DNA of 64,000 nt from Aromatoleum anaerobium (GTDB lineage Bacteria > Pseudomonadota > Gammaproteobacteria > Burkholderiales > Rhodocyclaceae). The position numbers were made by a program, and so were the translations under genes. The notes beneath the pieces were generated by a model. That model searched no databases and was not told the DNA's origin. It saw only the letters and a program-made list of their open reading frames with translations. The stretch is from contig NZ_WTVG02000039.1 in assembly GCF_012910705.2 (NCBI RefSeq), positions 620,001 through 684,000 on the forward strand, given 5' to 3'. Every line of letters starts with the position of its first letter. Positions within the stretch are counted from its first letter, which is position 1. This document shows positions 47,762 through 59,629 of the stretch, piece after piece.

Positions 47762-49932
47762 CAGGCGGCGCCTCCGACGCCGGTCGCGCGTTCGCGGCGG
47801 CGGTAATGCAGGAATGCGGGCGCCACGATGACGACGAACAGCAGCGCGACGAGCCCGAGCGGCCACACGACGGGTTGGTTCCACTGCGCGCGCAGCGCCT
47901 GCCGGCGTTCGAGGTCGACGCGCTGATACTTCAGCGTGTTGCGGATCATGCTGCCCGGCTTGCGGTTCTCGACCCAGCCGTGCTGCAGCGAATAGGCTTT
48001 CGGATGAAAGCCGAAAATCCACGGCGCGTCGTGCTGCAGGATCGCGACCATGCGGTCGATGATCTTCTGGCGCTCGGGCCCGTCGGGCATCCCCTTCATC
48101 TGCTCGAACAGGCGGTCGTACTCGTCGTTCTGGTAGTTCGCCGCGTTCTGCCCCGACTCCCTGACCTTGGCCTGCGGACCGTGCAGCAGGAACAGCATGT
48201 TCTCGGGGTCGGGATAGTCGGCGTTCCAGCCGAAGAAGAACAGCTGCGCGTTGCCTTCGCGGATCTTGTCCTGGAAGCGGTTGTAGTCGGTCGGGCGGAC
48301 GACGAACTGCACGCCGAGTTCGCGGAACTGCTTCGCCAGCCAGTCCGAACGCGCCTTGTCGCCGAGCCCGCCCGGCGTCGTGTCGAGGTTGATGATCAGC
48401 GGTTCGCCGGTCTTCGCGTCGCGCCCGTCCGGATAGCCGGCTTCGGCGAGCAGCCGCCGCGCGACGTCCTTGCTGCGGCGCACGCCCTTGCCGTCGCGCC
48501 ATTCATAGACGACCGGGTTGATGCCCGCCTCGCCGTCACGCGCACCGAAAATGCCCGGCGGGATCGGATGCATTGCCGGCACGCCGCGACCGTTGAGGAA
48601 GATCGACACGAACTCCTCCATGTCGAGCGCGATCGAGATCGCCTGGCGCAGCTTGCGCGCACGCTCGCGCCCTGCCGCCGTGTCGCCACCGCCGACGACC
48701 GGGTCGAGCATGTTGAAGCCGAGGTAGAACACCGACGGCGACACCGAGGTCAGCAGCTCGATGCCGCGCTCGACCATGTCGTCCGACAGCACGACTTCCC
48801 CCTGGCTGCTCATATTGACGGCCTGGTCGAAGTTCTCCGACGACACGCCGGAGGCGTCGTAATAGCCCTGCAGGAACTTGTTCCAGTACGGGATTCCTTC
48901 GCGTTCGCGCGAGAACACGACCTTGTCGAGGAACGGCATCGGCTTGCCGCAATCGGCCAGCAATCCCGCGTCGCGGTCCGCCGGATCGCCCTCGCACGGG
49001 TAGGGATCGCCGCGGTAGTTGGGATTCCTGACCAGCACCATGCGCGCGTTCGGGTTGTTCTCGGCGAGCATGAACGGGCCGGTGCCGATCGGCCACCAGT
49101 CGAGCGTCAGGTTGCGCTCGGCCATGCCCGGCTGGCCGAAAAAGCGGTCCGCCTCCGGAGGAACCGGCGCGAAGAACGGCATCGACAACCAGTACAGGAA
49201 CTGCGGATAAGCGCCCTTCAACGTGATGCGGTAGGTATGGCGATCGACGACTTCGACGCCCGGCAGCGCGTGCGCGGTGAGGTCGATCCAGCCAAGGTTG
49301 CGCTGTGCCTCGTCGGCAAGGCGCTTTTGCAGCACCTTCAGGCCGGGAATGTACTCGGCCATCAGCTCGAAAATCGGTGAATGCAGGCGCGGGTGCGCGA
49401 GGCGCTTGATCTGGTGGACAAAGTCGCCCGCTTCGAGCTCGCGCGTGCCGGTTTCGGGAAAATCCCCGAGACCGCGCACGCCTTCCAGGTCCTGCGGGCC
49501 GAGCTCGAGATAGCGCGGACTGCCATCGGCTGCCTTGGCGAAAGCCGGGTGAGGTTGATAGAGAACGCCGGGCGTGATGCGGATCTCGTACTCGCTGCGA
49601 GCGACGCGCCCGGCCGGCGCATCGGGGGGAAGCTCGCGGCCGCGCGCATCGTAGCGGCGCACGACCGGCAGCTGCGCGGCGCTGCCGGGAATCAGCGTGT
49701 AGGGCCGCTTGAGGTAATGGTATTGCAGCGGCGGTTCGTAGATCTGGTACAGGAACGCCGCCTCGTCCTCGCTGTACGACTGCACCGGGTCGAGGTGCTT
49801 CGGGCGATCGGTGAAGGCCGTGTACATGACGTTCTGGCCGCGCTCGGCGACCGGATAGGGGTCGTTCCACACCTGCCCGCACGCGGCGAGCAGGACGCAT
49901 GACAGCAGCAGTAGGCAGGCGCGCGAAAACAT
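47761..49932 (-). CDS. Family 5 substrate-binding lipoprotein of the Yej-type importer
   Basis: The 723-residue protein has a lipoprotein signal (LLLLSCVLLAACG, acylated Cys at 18) and then a family 5 extracellular solute-binding fold: AFTDRPKHLDPVQSYSEDE, GTGPFMLAENNPNARMVLVR near 294, and NADYPDPENMLFLLHG near 575. It is longer than typical (about 600) and has an unusual C-terminal hydrophobic segment near 690-712 (VWPLGLVALLFVVIVAPAF) that could anchor it a second time. It heads the operon with both permeases. The ligand is not known; peptides are the usual substrates. Confidence 0.9.
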   Translation of the reverse strand: MFSRACLLLLSCVLLAACGQVWNDPYPVAERGQNVMYTAFTDRPKHLDPVQSYSEDEAAFLYQIYEPPLQYHYLKRPYTLIPGSAAQLPVVRRYDARGRELPPDAPAGRVARSEYEIRITPGVLYQPHPAFAKAADGSPRYLELGPQDLEGVRGLGDFPETGTRELEAGDFVHQIKRLAHPRLHSPIFELMAEYIPGLKVLQKRLADEAQRNLGWIDLTAHALPGVEVVDRHTYRITLKGAYPQFLYWLSMPFFAPVPPEADRFFGQPGMAERNLTLDWWPIGTGPFMLAENNPNARMVLVRNPNYRGDPYPCEGDPADRDAGLLADCGKPMPFLDKVVFSREREGIPYWNKFLQGYYDASGVSSENFDQAVNMSSQGEVVLSDDMVERGIELLTSVSPSVFYLGFNMLDPVVGGGDTAAGRERARKLRQAISIALDMEEFVSIFLNGRGVPAMHPIPPGIFGARDGEAGINPVVYEWRDGKGVRRSKDVARRLLAEAGYPDGRDAKTGEPLIINLDTTPGGLGDKARSDWLAKQFRELGVQFVVRPTDYNRFQDKIREGNAQLFFFGWNADYPDPENMLFLLHGPQAKVRESGQNAANYQNDEYDRLFEQMKGMPDGPERQKIIDRMVAILQHDAPWIFGFHPKAYSLQHGWVENRKPGSMIRNTLKYQRVDLERRQALRAQWNQPVVWPLGLVALLFVVIVAPAFLHYRRRERATGVGGAA

Positions 49933-50211
49933 GGGGCCGATTCTACCCGTTGCGGCAGGCGCGCCGCTCGTGTGCTCGTGACAGCAACGGTACGAGAGTG
50001 AAGTGAGATTCCGTACGGTGCTTCACCGGCCTCCGACCTCGCCATCGCCGACCTGCAAAGCATGCGGACACGAAGCTGCGGACTTCATGCCCGCACGCCC
50101 CCCCCTTGCAAACACGCCAGTCTTTGCCACAGTTGTTTCATGGGCATTACCCGCGCGCCCCTCGTTTCCGAGCGGCGCGTCCATGTTCTCCGCTGACTCC
50201 GGGGGTCAATA

Positions 50212-51033
50212 ATGGCGAATCCGTCCCGCTCACCCTTTACCCCCGACGCGCTTCAGCTTCCCCCGTCCGCGCAAGACGCCATACCTGAACCACTGCTCGC
50301 GACGAATCCTTCGTCCTGGCCGGTGGACGCCCGCACGATACTGCGGCAACTCGTTTCCGTGGCGACGCCGAAACGAAAATGCGACGCGGCGTTTCTCGCG
50401 ATGGCGCTGGTCGCCGACTTCGCCTTCATCGGCATTTTTGTCGCGTACGCCTTCGCCGAGCACTACGGCATCGAGGCGAGCCCGCTCTACGGCAACGTGA
50501 AGTTCTCGTTCGTCGACGGCGGCTATCCCGAACGCTACGGCTATGCCCAGCAGGCCGTTGCGACGCTGCTGTTGCTCGCGACCTACTCGAAGCGCAGACA
50601 GCCCGTGTACCTGATGCTGGCGCTGCTGTTCGCGGTGTCCGTGCTCGACGATTCGATGGCACTGCACGAGGCGATGGGGAACTATTTCGCGATGAAAGTC
50701 GGCACATCGGTGGCGACAGGAGAGCTCGTCGGGTGGAGCACTCTCGGGTTGCTGCCGATGCTTGCCGTCCTGCTCGGCTATCTGCGCAGCGATTCGCGAA
50801 GCAGGCGTGACGCACAGGTGCTCTTCGTCGCCATAGTGCTCCTGCTCTTCTTCGCCGTCGGGATGGACATCGTGCACGGCGTCATCCATCAGCAGTTGGG
50901 CCGCTTCCAGACCGTGCTCACGGTCATCGAGGATGGTGGCGAACTCGTCACCTTCACGCTGATCTGTGCGCTGTCCCTCGGCATTTTCCGGCTTCATCAG
51001 GAGTTGCAAGGATCGTTCACGGATTCGCGATAA
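50212..51033 (+). CDS. Unknown multi-pass membrane protein
   Basis: I do not recognise the family. The 273-residue protein has a soluble N-terminal part of about 60 residues, then about six hydrophobic segments (62-82, 108-122, 130-145, 170-187, 203-222, 240-255). Conserved-looking charged residues occur at DDSMALHEAMGNY near 144, MDIVHGVIH near 219 and EDGGELV near 237, so buried acidic and His residues may bind metal or carry out proton transfer (inference). The start ATG at 50212 follows a GGGGGTCAATA sequence. It stands alone between the importer and fabI. Confidence 0.65.
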   Translation: MANPSRSPFTPDALQLPPSAQDAIPEPLLATNPSSWPVDARTILRQLVSVATPKRKCDAAFLAMALVADFAFIGIFVAYAFAEHYGIEASPLYGNVKFSFVDGGYPERYGYAQQAVATLLLLATYSKRRQPVYLMLALLFAVSVLDDSMALHEAMGNYFAMKVGTSVATGELVGWSTLGLLPMLAVLLGYLRSDSRSRRDAQVLFVAIVLLLFFAVGMDIVHGVIHQQLGRFQTVLTVIEDGGELVTFTLICALSLGIFRLHQELQGSFTDSR

Positions 51034-51181
51034 GATGGCCTTCCGCAGCACCCGTTTCCCGCTCGCCACCCCGCCGGCCGGCTCCGCGCCCGCCGCCGCC
51101 CCAGCACCGGACAGACGGTTCGGCGCCACAATGCCAGCCCCTGCCGGGCTGCCGAAGCACACGTCCGGCGACGGACCCAGC

Positions 51182-51187
51182 TATAAT
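51182..51187 (+). promoter_or_regulatory. Candidate -10 box (TATAAT) of fabI
   Basis: TATAAT lies 32 bp before the fabI ATG. The -35 region is not clear. GGAG at 51206-51209 is the probable ribosome-binding site. Confidence 0.5.
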
Positions 51188-51219
51188 CGGCCGCTCAACA
51201 AGACGGAGCATTACCAAAA

Positions 51220-52011
51220 ATGGGCTTTCTCGCCGGAAAACGGATTCTGATCACCGGACTGCTCAGCAATCGCTCGATTTCCTACGGCATTGCAAAAGCG
51301 ATGCATCGTGAAGGCGCCGAGCTCGCTTTCACGTACCAGAACGAGCGCTTTCAGGAACGTGTGGCGAAAATGGCCGCCGAATTCGGTTCCGACCTGATTT
51401 TTGCATGCGACGTGCAGAACGATGCCGAAATCGCCGGCCTGTTCGAACAGCTCGGGCAGAAATGGGATGGCCTGGACAGCCTCGTTCACTCGATCGCGTT
51501 CGCACCGAGCGATGCGCTCGAAGGCGATTTCCTCGACGGATTCTCGCGCGAGGCGTTTCGCATTTCGCAGGAAGTCAGCGCGTGCAGCTTCCCGCTGCTC
51601 GCGAAAGCGGCCCGCCCGATGATGAAGGGCCGCAAGGGCGCGCTGCTGACGATGTCCTATCTCGGCGCAGTGCGCACGATGCCCAACTACAACATCATGG
51701 GCCTGGCGAAGGCGAGCCTCGAAGCCTCGGTGCGCTACCTCGCGGTCTGCCTCGGCCCGGAGGGGACGCGGGTCAACGCGATCTCCGCAGGCCCGATCAA
51801 GACGCTCGCCGCGTCGGGCATCGGCAACTTCAGCAAACTGCTGTCGTTCAACGAGCACAACGCCCCGCTGCGCCGCAACGTGACGATCGAAGAAGTCGGC
51901 AACGCGGCCGCGTTCCTGTGCTCGGACCTCGCCAGCGGCATGACCGGCGAGATCATGTACGTGGACGGCGGCTTCAATACGACGGCGCTGGGCAACTCCG
52001 AACAAAACTGA
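51220..52011 (+). CDS. fabI: Enoyl-[acyl-carrier-protein] reductase (NADH)
   Basis: The 263-residue short-chain dehydrogenase-type enzyme reduces enoyl-ACP in fatty-acid elongation. The cofactor site [18 protein letters not shown] starts at residue 10; [21 protein letters not shown] near 146-166 holds the catalytic Tyr and Lys with the FabI spacing YxxxxxxK, and ends with [15 protein letters not shown]. It is the triclosan/isoniazid-target family. Length is normal. A bidirectional terminator follows, shared with ppiD. Confidence 0.97.
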   Translation: MGFLAGKRILITGLLSNRSISYGIAKAMHREGAELAFTYQNERFQERVAKMAAEFGSDLIFACDVQNDAEIAGLFEQLGQKWDGLDSLVHSIAFAPSDALEGDFLDGFSREAFRISQEVSACSFPLLAKAARPMMKGRKGALLTMSYLGAVRTMPNYNIMGLAKASLEASVRYLAVCLGPEGTRVNAISAGPIKTLAASGIGNFSKLLSFNEHNAPLRRNVTIEEVGNAAAFLCSDLASGMTGEIMYVDGGFNTTALGNSEQN

Positions 52012-52030
52012 GCGCAGGTTCGCGCAGCGA

Positions 52031-52064
52031 AAAAAACCCGGCCAGATCGCGCCGGGTTTTTTTT
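52031..52064. terminator. Bidirectional rho-independent terminator between fabI and ppiD
   Basis: An A-run, the stem CCCGGC...GCCGGG and a T-run of eight form a terminator usable from both sides of the convergent genes. A second perfect hairpin, GGCCCC-GAA-GGGGCC, follows at 52066-52080. Confidence 0.9.
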
Positions 52065-52089
52065 CGGCCCCGAAGGGGCCCTCCTGCCG

Positions 52090-53991
52090 TTACGGCTGCT
52101 GTGCCGTCCGCAGCGCCGCTTCGTTGATTTCGACCTCGTACCGCTCCCGCAGCGACGCGAGGAAAGCGTTGAAATCGCGCTCCGCGATCAGCCGCTGGTA
52201 CTGCTGCGACACGGCCTGCAGGCGAGGATCGTCCTTTGCCAGTTCCGGCCGCGTCACACTCTCGATGCGGAATACCGAATACCCGCCCTCCGGCATCGCC
52301 ACCCCCGCGTACGCCGGCAGCTTGCTCTCCGCGGCACCGAACACCGCATCGATCGCCGCCGGAGCGAGTTCCGGACCTCCCCTGCGCACGACGCGCGCCT
52401 CGCTCCACGCCCCGCTCGCCTGTTCACCCTTCGCGAGCGCCGCCAGCGCTGCTTCACCGCGGACGACGGCGAGTTTGCTCGCCTCCTCGGCACGCAGCTG
52501 TTTCTCGATCGAAGCCTTGACCTCTTCGAACGGCAGACGCTGCGCCGCTTCGAAATCGCGCATCCGCGCTGACACGAGGGTGCCGCGCGACACCTCCACC
52601 GCCTCGACGTTGCGGCCGTTCTTCACCGCTTCGTCGGAAAACAGCGCGCTGAGGAGCTTTTCGTTCTTGAAGCCGCCGATCAATCCTTCATCGCGGGAGA
52701 TCCAGTCCGTCTGGCGAATCTCGAGGCCCAGCGCCTCGGCGGCCGGCTGGAGGCTGTCCGCCTGCTCATAGACGAGGTTGGCGAACTGCTCGGCCTGCTC
52801 GGCGAAGCGACGGCTCGCCGCCTGTCGCTTCAGCTCCTCGGCAATCTCGTCGCGAACTTCTTCGAACGGACGGGCCTTCGCGGGCTTGACGTCGACGACC
52901 TGGATGATGTGAAAACCGAAATCCGACCGGACCACATCGCTGATCAGGCCTTTTCCGAGGCTGAACACCGCGTCCTCGAACGGCTTGACCATCGCCCCGC
53001 GGCCGAAGAACCCCAGTTCGCCGCCGCGCGCCGCCGACCCCGGATCCTGCGACTCGGCCTTCGCCAGTTCCGCGAAGCGCTCCGGATTCGCACGCACCTC
53101 GGCGAGCAGCGCCGCCGCCTTTTCACCTGCTTTTGCGACCTCTTCGGCCGGCGCATCGGCTGCCGCCGCGATCAGGATATGGCGTGCGTTGCGCTCTTCC
53201 GGCTGGCCGAAGCGCGCAGTATTTGCCTCGTAGAACTTGCGGATCTCGTCGTCGGACACCGAAACCTGCTTCAGCAGCGCGTTTTCGTCGAACACCAGAA
53301 ATTCCGCGCGCAACCGGGCCGGGCGCTCGAATCGCTCCGGGTTCGCATCGTAGTATTTCTTCGCCGCATCGTCCGGGAACTCGACTTGGGCAAGGAATGC
53401 GTCAGGTGAGAATTTCAATTCGCTGACCTTGCGTTCTTCGAGCTGTGCCTCGAGGAAACGTTGCACGGACGCCTGGGCCGTGAAAGCGGATTGACCGACC
53501 GCCAGCGCAACCTGCTGGATGCGCAGATCCTGCCCGAGGCGCGCCTCGAACATCGCCGGCGTCATCCCCTGTGCCCGCACCGCGGCCTCGTAACGCTCGA
53601 GCGAAAAACGTCCGTCCTGCTGGAACGCCGGCACCGTCGCGATGACCTGCTGCAGCTGCTGCTGCGTCACGATGATGCCGCTGTCCGCGGCGTGCATGGC
53701 CAGCAGGCGCTGGTTGACGAGGTTCTCCACCACCGAGCGGCGCATTGCTTCCGATTCGAGCATCGCCCTGTCGACCTGTCCGCCCATCGACTGACGCAGC
53801 CGGTCCTGCTGATCGCGCAACGCCTGGTCGAATTCATTCATCGATATTTTCGACCCGCCCACCGTCGCCACCTCGGTCCCGCCGGGCCCGTCGGTGAAGT
53901 ATGAATCGAGCCCGAAGAAAGCGAACGGGACGATCAGCAGCGCCAGGATGATCTGGGCGATGCGCTTGTTGTTGCGAACGGCATCAAACAT
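52090..53991 (-). CDS. ppiD: PpiD-type periplasmic folding chaperone
   Basis: The 633-residue protein has one N-terminal membrane anchor (RIAQIILALLIVPFAFFGLD, residues 10-29), a SurA-type N-terminal domain (residues 36-170), and a parvulin domain near 265-365 (ARHILIAAAADAPAEE, then GGELGFFGRGAMVKPFEDAV). PpiD sits at the SecYEG exit and helps outer-membrane and periplasmic proteins fold. Length equals the family norm. Convergent with fabI; no operon partner is visible. Confidence 0.95.
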   Translation of the reverse strand: MFDAVRNNKRIAQIILALLIVPFAFFGLDSYFTDGPGGTEVATVGGSKISMNEFDQALRDQQDRLRQSMGGQVDRAMLESEAMRRSVVENLVNQRLLAMHAADSGIIVTQQQLQQVIATVPAFQQDGRFSLERYEAAVRAQGMTPAMFEARLGQDLRIQQVALAVGQSAFTAQASVQRFLEAQLEERKVSELKFSPDAFLAQVEFPDDAAKKYYDANPERFERPARLRAEFLVFDENALLKQVSVSDDEIRKFYEANTARFGQPEERNARHILIAAAADAPAEEVAKAGEKAAALLAEVRANPERFAELAKAESQDPGSAARGGELGFFGRGAMVKPFEDAVFSLGKGLISDVVRSDFGFHIIQVVDVKPAKARPFEEVRDEIAEELKRQAASRRFAEQAEQFANLVYEQADSLQPAAEALGLEIRQTDWISRDEGLIGGFKNEKLLSALFSDEAVKNGRNVEAVEVSRGTLVSARMRDFEAAQRLPFEEVKASIEKQLRAEEASKLAVVRGEAALAALAKGEQASGAWSEARVVRRGGPELAPAAIDAVFGAAESKLPAYAGVAMPEGGYSVFRIESVTRPELAKDDPRLQAVSQQYQRLIAERDFNAFLASLRERYEVEINEAALRTAQQP

Positions 53992-54197
53992 CGTGTTTTT
54001 CCGTGGAAACCAGGGGAAGGGCGTTCGGCCTGCGCCGAAAACGCAAAGGCGGCATTATCGCATCGCTGCGGGCGGCAGGCCACCGCGGCGACCGGCGTCC
54101 GGGCAACGATACCGAAGCGCCGGAAATCCGTGCTTCCCGGGACGGCGCCGGCGACGAGGAAACCCGCCGCCGGGCGGTACGAGAGAGCCCGGTTTCG

Positions 54198-56780
<2,583 letters not shown>

Positions 56781-56815
56781 GGTGGGCGTTCCTTGTTCTG
56801 AATGGATTGCCATCG

Positions 56816-56844
56816 AAGATGGGGGCACGGACAACAAAGTCAAC
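56816..56844 (-). promoter_or_regulatory. Candidate sigma-32 (heat-shock) promoter of clpB
   Basis: On the minus strand GTTGAC (56839-56844), a 13-bp spacer and CCCCCATCTT (56816-56825) resemble the sigma-32 consensus CTTGAA-N13-CCCCAT-T. It lies 36 bp before the clpB ATG. clpB is under sigma-32 control in proteobacteria. Confidence 0.6.
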
Positions 56845-57059
56845 GGTCTGCGAAAGCCGGTGACCACGCCTGGTCAACGCCAGGGGAAGCGTGCGGGCAA
56901 CTGTTGCTGCGGTGCAACGGATACAGGCAGTGCGGTATTACGCCGACTCCATCCTCCTGTAATATGTCCGGATGCCGGAGCGAGGAAGCGGTGCCGCATG
57001 TACGGCGCCGACAGCGCTTGGTAGTTCCAGTGTCAAAACTTTGCGCGTGGAGGAAGAAT

Positions 57060-57569
57060 ATGGCAATCAAACAGGACCAGATCAACGAGCTTCAGAAGAA
57101 AAATCTCGAAGCGGCGGTGCGTCTGGCGCAGATGTCGATCGAAAACTCGCAGCGCATCATGGAACTGCAGGTTGCGGTGGCGAAGAGCCTGTTCGAAGAA
57201 GGAGTGGAGAACGCGAAAGCGCTTTCCAACGTCAAGGATCCGAAACAGGCGATCGAACTGCGCACGCAGTACGCGCAGAGCACGACGGAAAAGATGCTGT
57301 CCTGCGCACGTGAAATGGCGGAACTGACGAACCGCACGCAGGCCGAAGTCGGAAAGCTCGTTGGCGAACAACTGTCCACCGGCGGCAAGGACATGTTCGA
57401 GGCGATGCAGAAGATGTTCACCGGCATGCCGATCACCGACCAGAATGCGATGACCGCGCTCCAGACCGCAATGGACACGACTCGCTCGGCCTTCGAGCAG
57501 ATGACGCGGGCTTCGTCTGAAGCGTTCCAGATGTTCACGCAGCCGGCTGCGACCAAGACCAAGAAGTAA
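57060..57569 (+). CDS. Phasin-family granule-associated protein
   Basis: The 169-residue protein from the ATG at 57060 (GGAGG seven bases upstream) is almost wholly helical and has the phasin pattern: NLEAAVRLAQMSIENSQRIM, then a middle region with KDPKQAIELRTQYAQSTTEK. It coats polyhydroxyalkanoate granules and controls their size and number. Typical of PHA-storing betaproteobacteria. It is divergent from clpB and followed by a strong hairpin. PHA synthase genes are not in the window. Confidence 0.9.
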   Translation: MAIKQDQINELQKKNLEAAVRLAQMSIENSQRIMELQVAVAKSLFEEGVENAKALSNVKDPKQAIELRTQYAQSTTEKMLSCAREMAELTNRTQAEVGKLVGEQLSTGGKDMFEAMQKMFTGMPITDQNAMTALQTAMDTTRSAFEQMTRASSEAFQMFTQPAATKTKK

Positions 57570-57590
57570 GGCCGGCCCGGTTTTGCGACA

Positions 57591-57613
57591 ACGGCGCCCA
57601 TGGGCGCCGTTTC
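57591..57613 (+). terminator. Terminator-like palindrome after the phasin gene
   Basis: ACGGCGCCCATGGGCGCCGT is a perfect 20-bp palindrome followed by TTCT. It lies 21 bp after the phasin stop. The T-run is short, so termination strength is uncertain. Confidence 0.6.
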
Positions 57614-57681
57614 TCCGTCGTTTTCCCGCCGTCTCCAGACTCCATCCGCGGCCTCCTTCCCGCCGCGAATGCGCAGGCGGA

Positions 57682-58158
57682 TCAGTCCCCCGGGCGCGGC
57701 TCCGACTCCGTACCCCAGCGCGCCGCTGCGCTGTCGTCGCTGTCCCGCGCATCGACCCAATGCGCCCCGTCCGGTGTTTCCTCGAGCTTCCAGAAGGGCG
57801 CGCGAGTCTTCAGATAGTCCATGACAAACTCGCATGCCGCGAACGCCTCGCCACGGTGGGCCCCGGCGACGCCGACGAAGACGATGCGGTCTCCCGGCTC
57901 GAGCCTGCCGTAGCGGTGGATCACGCGCACGCCATCGAGTTGCCAGCGCCGGCGGGCTTCACCGACGATGTCTTCGAGCGAGCGCTCGGTCATTCCCGGA
58001 TAGTGCTCGAGGGTCATCGCCGCGACTTCGGCACCACCGCTGACATCCCGCACCAGCCCGACAAAGCTCGCCACGGCCCCGACCTCGAGGCGCCCCTGCG
58101 ACAGCGCGGCAATCTCGGCACCGACATCGAAATCTGCTTGCTGGACGCTTACCGACAT
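57682..58158 (-). CDS. moaE: Molybdopterin synthase catalytic subunit
   Basis: The 158-residue protein shows MoaE features: GAVASFVGLVRDVSGG near 27, LEHYPGMTERSLEDI near 50, RYGRLEPGDRIVFVGVAGAH near 82 and the catalytic Lys in FVMDYLKTRAPFWKLE near 112-127. With MoaD it adds two sulfurs to precursor Z to make molybdopterin. It starts 3 bp after the moaD stop. The C-terminal 20 residues are a variable acidic tail. Last gene of the moeA-moaD-moaE row. Confidence 0.96.
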   Translation of the reverse strand: MSVSVQQADFDVGAEIAALSQGRLEVGAVASFVGLVRDVSGGAEVAAMTLEHYPGMTERSLEDIVGEARRRWQLDGVRVIHRYGRLEPGDRIVFVGVAGAHRGEAFAACEFVMDYLKTRAPFWKLEETPDGAHWVDARDSDDSAAARWGTESEPRPGD

Positions 58159-58161
58159 GTT

Positions 58162-58416
58162 TCAGCCTCCGGTGACTGGCGGAAAGAATGCGATTTCGTC
58201 GCCGGGACCTACCGGATCGGCCGGATTCGCCATGCGCTGATTGCGGGCGGCGCGCACGTTGCGCCCTTCCGCGAGCGCGTCCCACTTGTCGCCCCGGTCG
58301 GCAAGGAAAGCACGCAGATCCCCGACGGTGGCGACCCCGGAGGGCAGCACGAACGATTCTTCGGCACGCCCGACCGTGTCCCTGAGCGACGCGAAATAAA
58401 GGATTTTGATGTTCAT
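58162..58416 (-). CDS. moaD: Molybdopterin synthase sulfur-carrier subunit
   Basis: From the ATG at 58416 the product has 84 residues with the ubiquitin-like MoaD fold: MNIKILYFASLRDTVGRAEE, then a C-terminus FFPPVTGG whose last Gly is thiocarboxylated. It gives sulfur to MoaE. Located 4 bp after moeA and 3 bp before moaE. A longer frame upstream is antisense-like and is not used. Confidence 0.96.
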   Translation of the reverse strand: MNIKILYFASLRDTVGRAEESFVLPSGVATVGDLRAFLADRGDKWDALAEGRNVRAARNQRMANPADPVGPGDEIAFFPPVTGG

Positions 58417-58420
58417 GATT

Positions 58421-59626
58421 TCAGTATAACAACTCGCCGTAAGGCAGAAAGCGGACCGTCTCGCCGCGCGCGATCGGCGTGTCGGCCGGCACATCGACGA
58501 GCCCGTCGGCCCACACGATCGACGACAGCGCCGCAGCGCCCTGGTGAGCATACAGCTCGACGCCTCCTGCATCGTTGAAGCGCGCGCGCAGGAACTCGCG
58601 CCGGCGATCCGGTCGCGGCCAGTCGAAATCGGCGCGCAACGCGAGAGCCCGCGGTTTCAGCGCGCTCGCCCCCTGCGTCGCGAGGATGAAGGGCCGCACC
58701 ATCATCAGGAAGGTCACGAAGCTCGACACGGGGTTGCCCGGCAGGCCGATGAACGCGGCTGCTCCGACGCGCCCGTATGCGAGGGGCTTGCCGGGTTTCA
58801 TCGCGATCTTCCACAGGTCGAGCGAACCTTCGGCTTCGACTGCGGGCTTCACATGATCTTCTTCGCCGACCGAGACGCCACCGCTCGTGAGGATCAGCTC
58901 GTGCCCCTGCGCGGCGTCGCGCAACACCGCGCGCGTTGCCTCGAGACGGTCCGGCACGATGCCGAAATCGGTGACTTCGCAACCGAGCTGCAGCAGCAGC
59001 GCGCGCAGCTGGAAGCGGTTGGAGTTATACACGCCGCCCGGCGGCAAGGTTTCGCCCGGCATGACCAGTTCATCGCCGGTGGAAAACAGCGCGACGCGCA
59101 TCCGTCGCACGACCGGCAGCTGCGCGATGCCGACCGAGGCGGCGAGTCCGAGTTCTTGCGGGCGCAGCCGCGTGCCTGCCGCCAGAACCGTATCACCCCG
59201 GGCGATCTCGCTGCCCGCCAGTCTTACCGCCTCGCCCGCGCGGGGTTGATGATTGATCACCACTGCCTCGCCCTGGTGCTCGCACATCTCCTGCATCACG
59301 ACGACGTCGGCGCCGGCGGGCAGCGGCGCTCCGGTGAAGATGCGGGCAGCCGTGCCCGGTTGAAGCGGATGGCCGACGCTGCCCGCCGGAATCCGCTGCG
59401 ACACCGCGAGGGACGCCCCGGGCGCCGTGACGTCGGCTGCACGCAACGCGTAGCCGTCCATCGTCGAAGTGTCGAGCGCAGGCACCGAAACCGGGGAATG
59501 CAGATCGGCAGCCAGCACCCTGCCCTGCGCGACGAAGGTGTCGGCCATGTCGATTTCGCGGATCGGCTGGGCCTTACGGATCAGCGTTTCGAGCGCTTCG
59601 TCGAAGGAGAGCATATTGGCGTTCAT
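58421..59626 (-). CDS. moeA: Molybdopterin molybdenumtransferase
   Basis: The 401-residue enzyme inserts molybdate into adenylylated molybdopterin. Landmarks are LDTSTMDGYALRAADV near 49, the PAGADVVVMQEM part near 97, NSNRFQLRALLLQLG near 199, TSGGVSVGEEDHVKP near 248 and GLPGNPVSSFVTFL near 294. Length is normal. It starts 3 bp after the mobB stop, so mobB-moeA-moaD-moaE appear to be one operon. Confidence 0.96.
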   Translation of the reverse strand: MNANMLSFDEALETLIRKAQPIREIDMADTFVAQGRVLAADLHSPVSVPALDTSTMDGYALRAADVTAPGASLAVSQRIPAGSVGHPLQPGTAARIFTGAPLPAGADVVVMQEMCEHQGEAVVINHQPRAGEAVRLAGSEIARGDTVLAAGTRLRPQELGLAASVGIAQLPVVRRMRVALFSTGDELVMPGETLPPGGVYNSNRFQLRALLLQLGCEVTDFGIVPDRLEATRAVLRDAAQGHELILTSGGVSVGEEDHVKPAVEAEGSLDLWKIAMKPGKPLAYGRVGAAAFIGLPGNPVSSFVTFLMMVRPFILATQGASALKPRALALRADFDWPRPDRRREFLRARFNDAGGVELYAHQGAAALSSIVWADGLVDVPADTPIARGETVRFLPYGELLY

Positions 59627-59629
59627 GAT

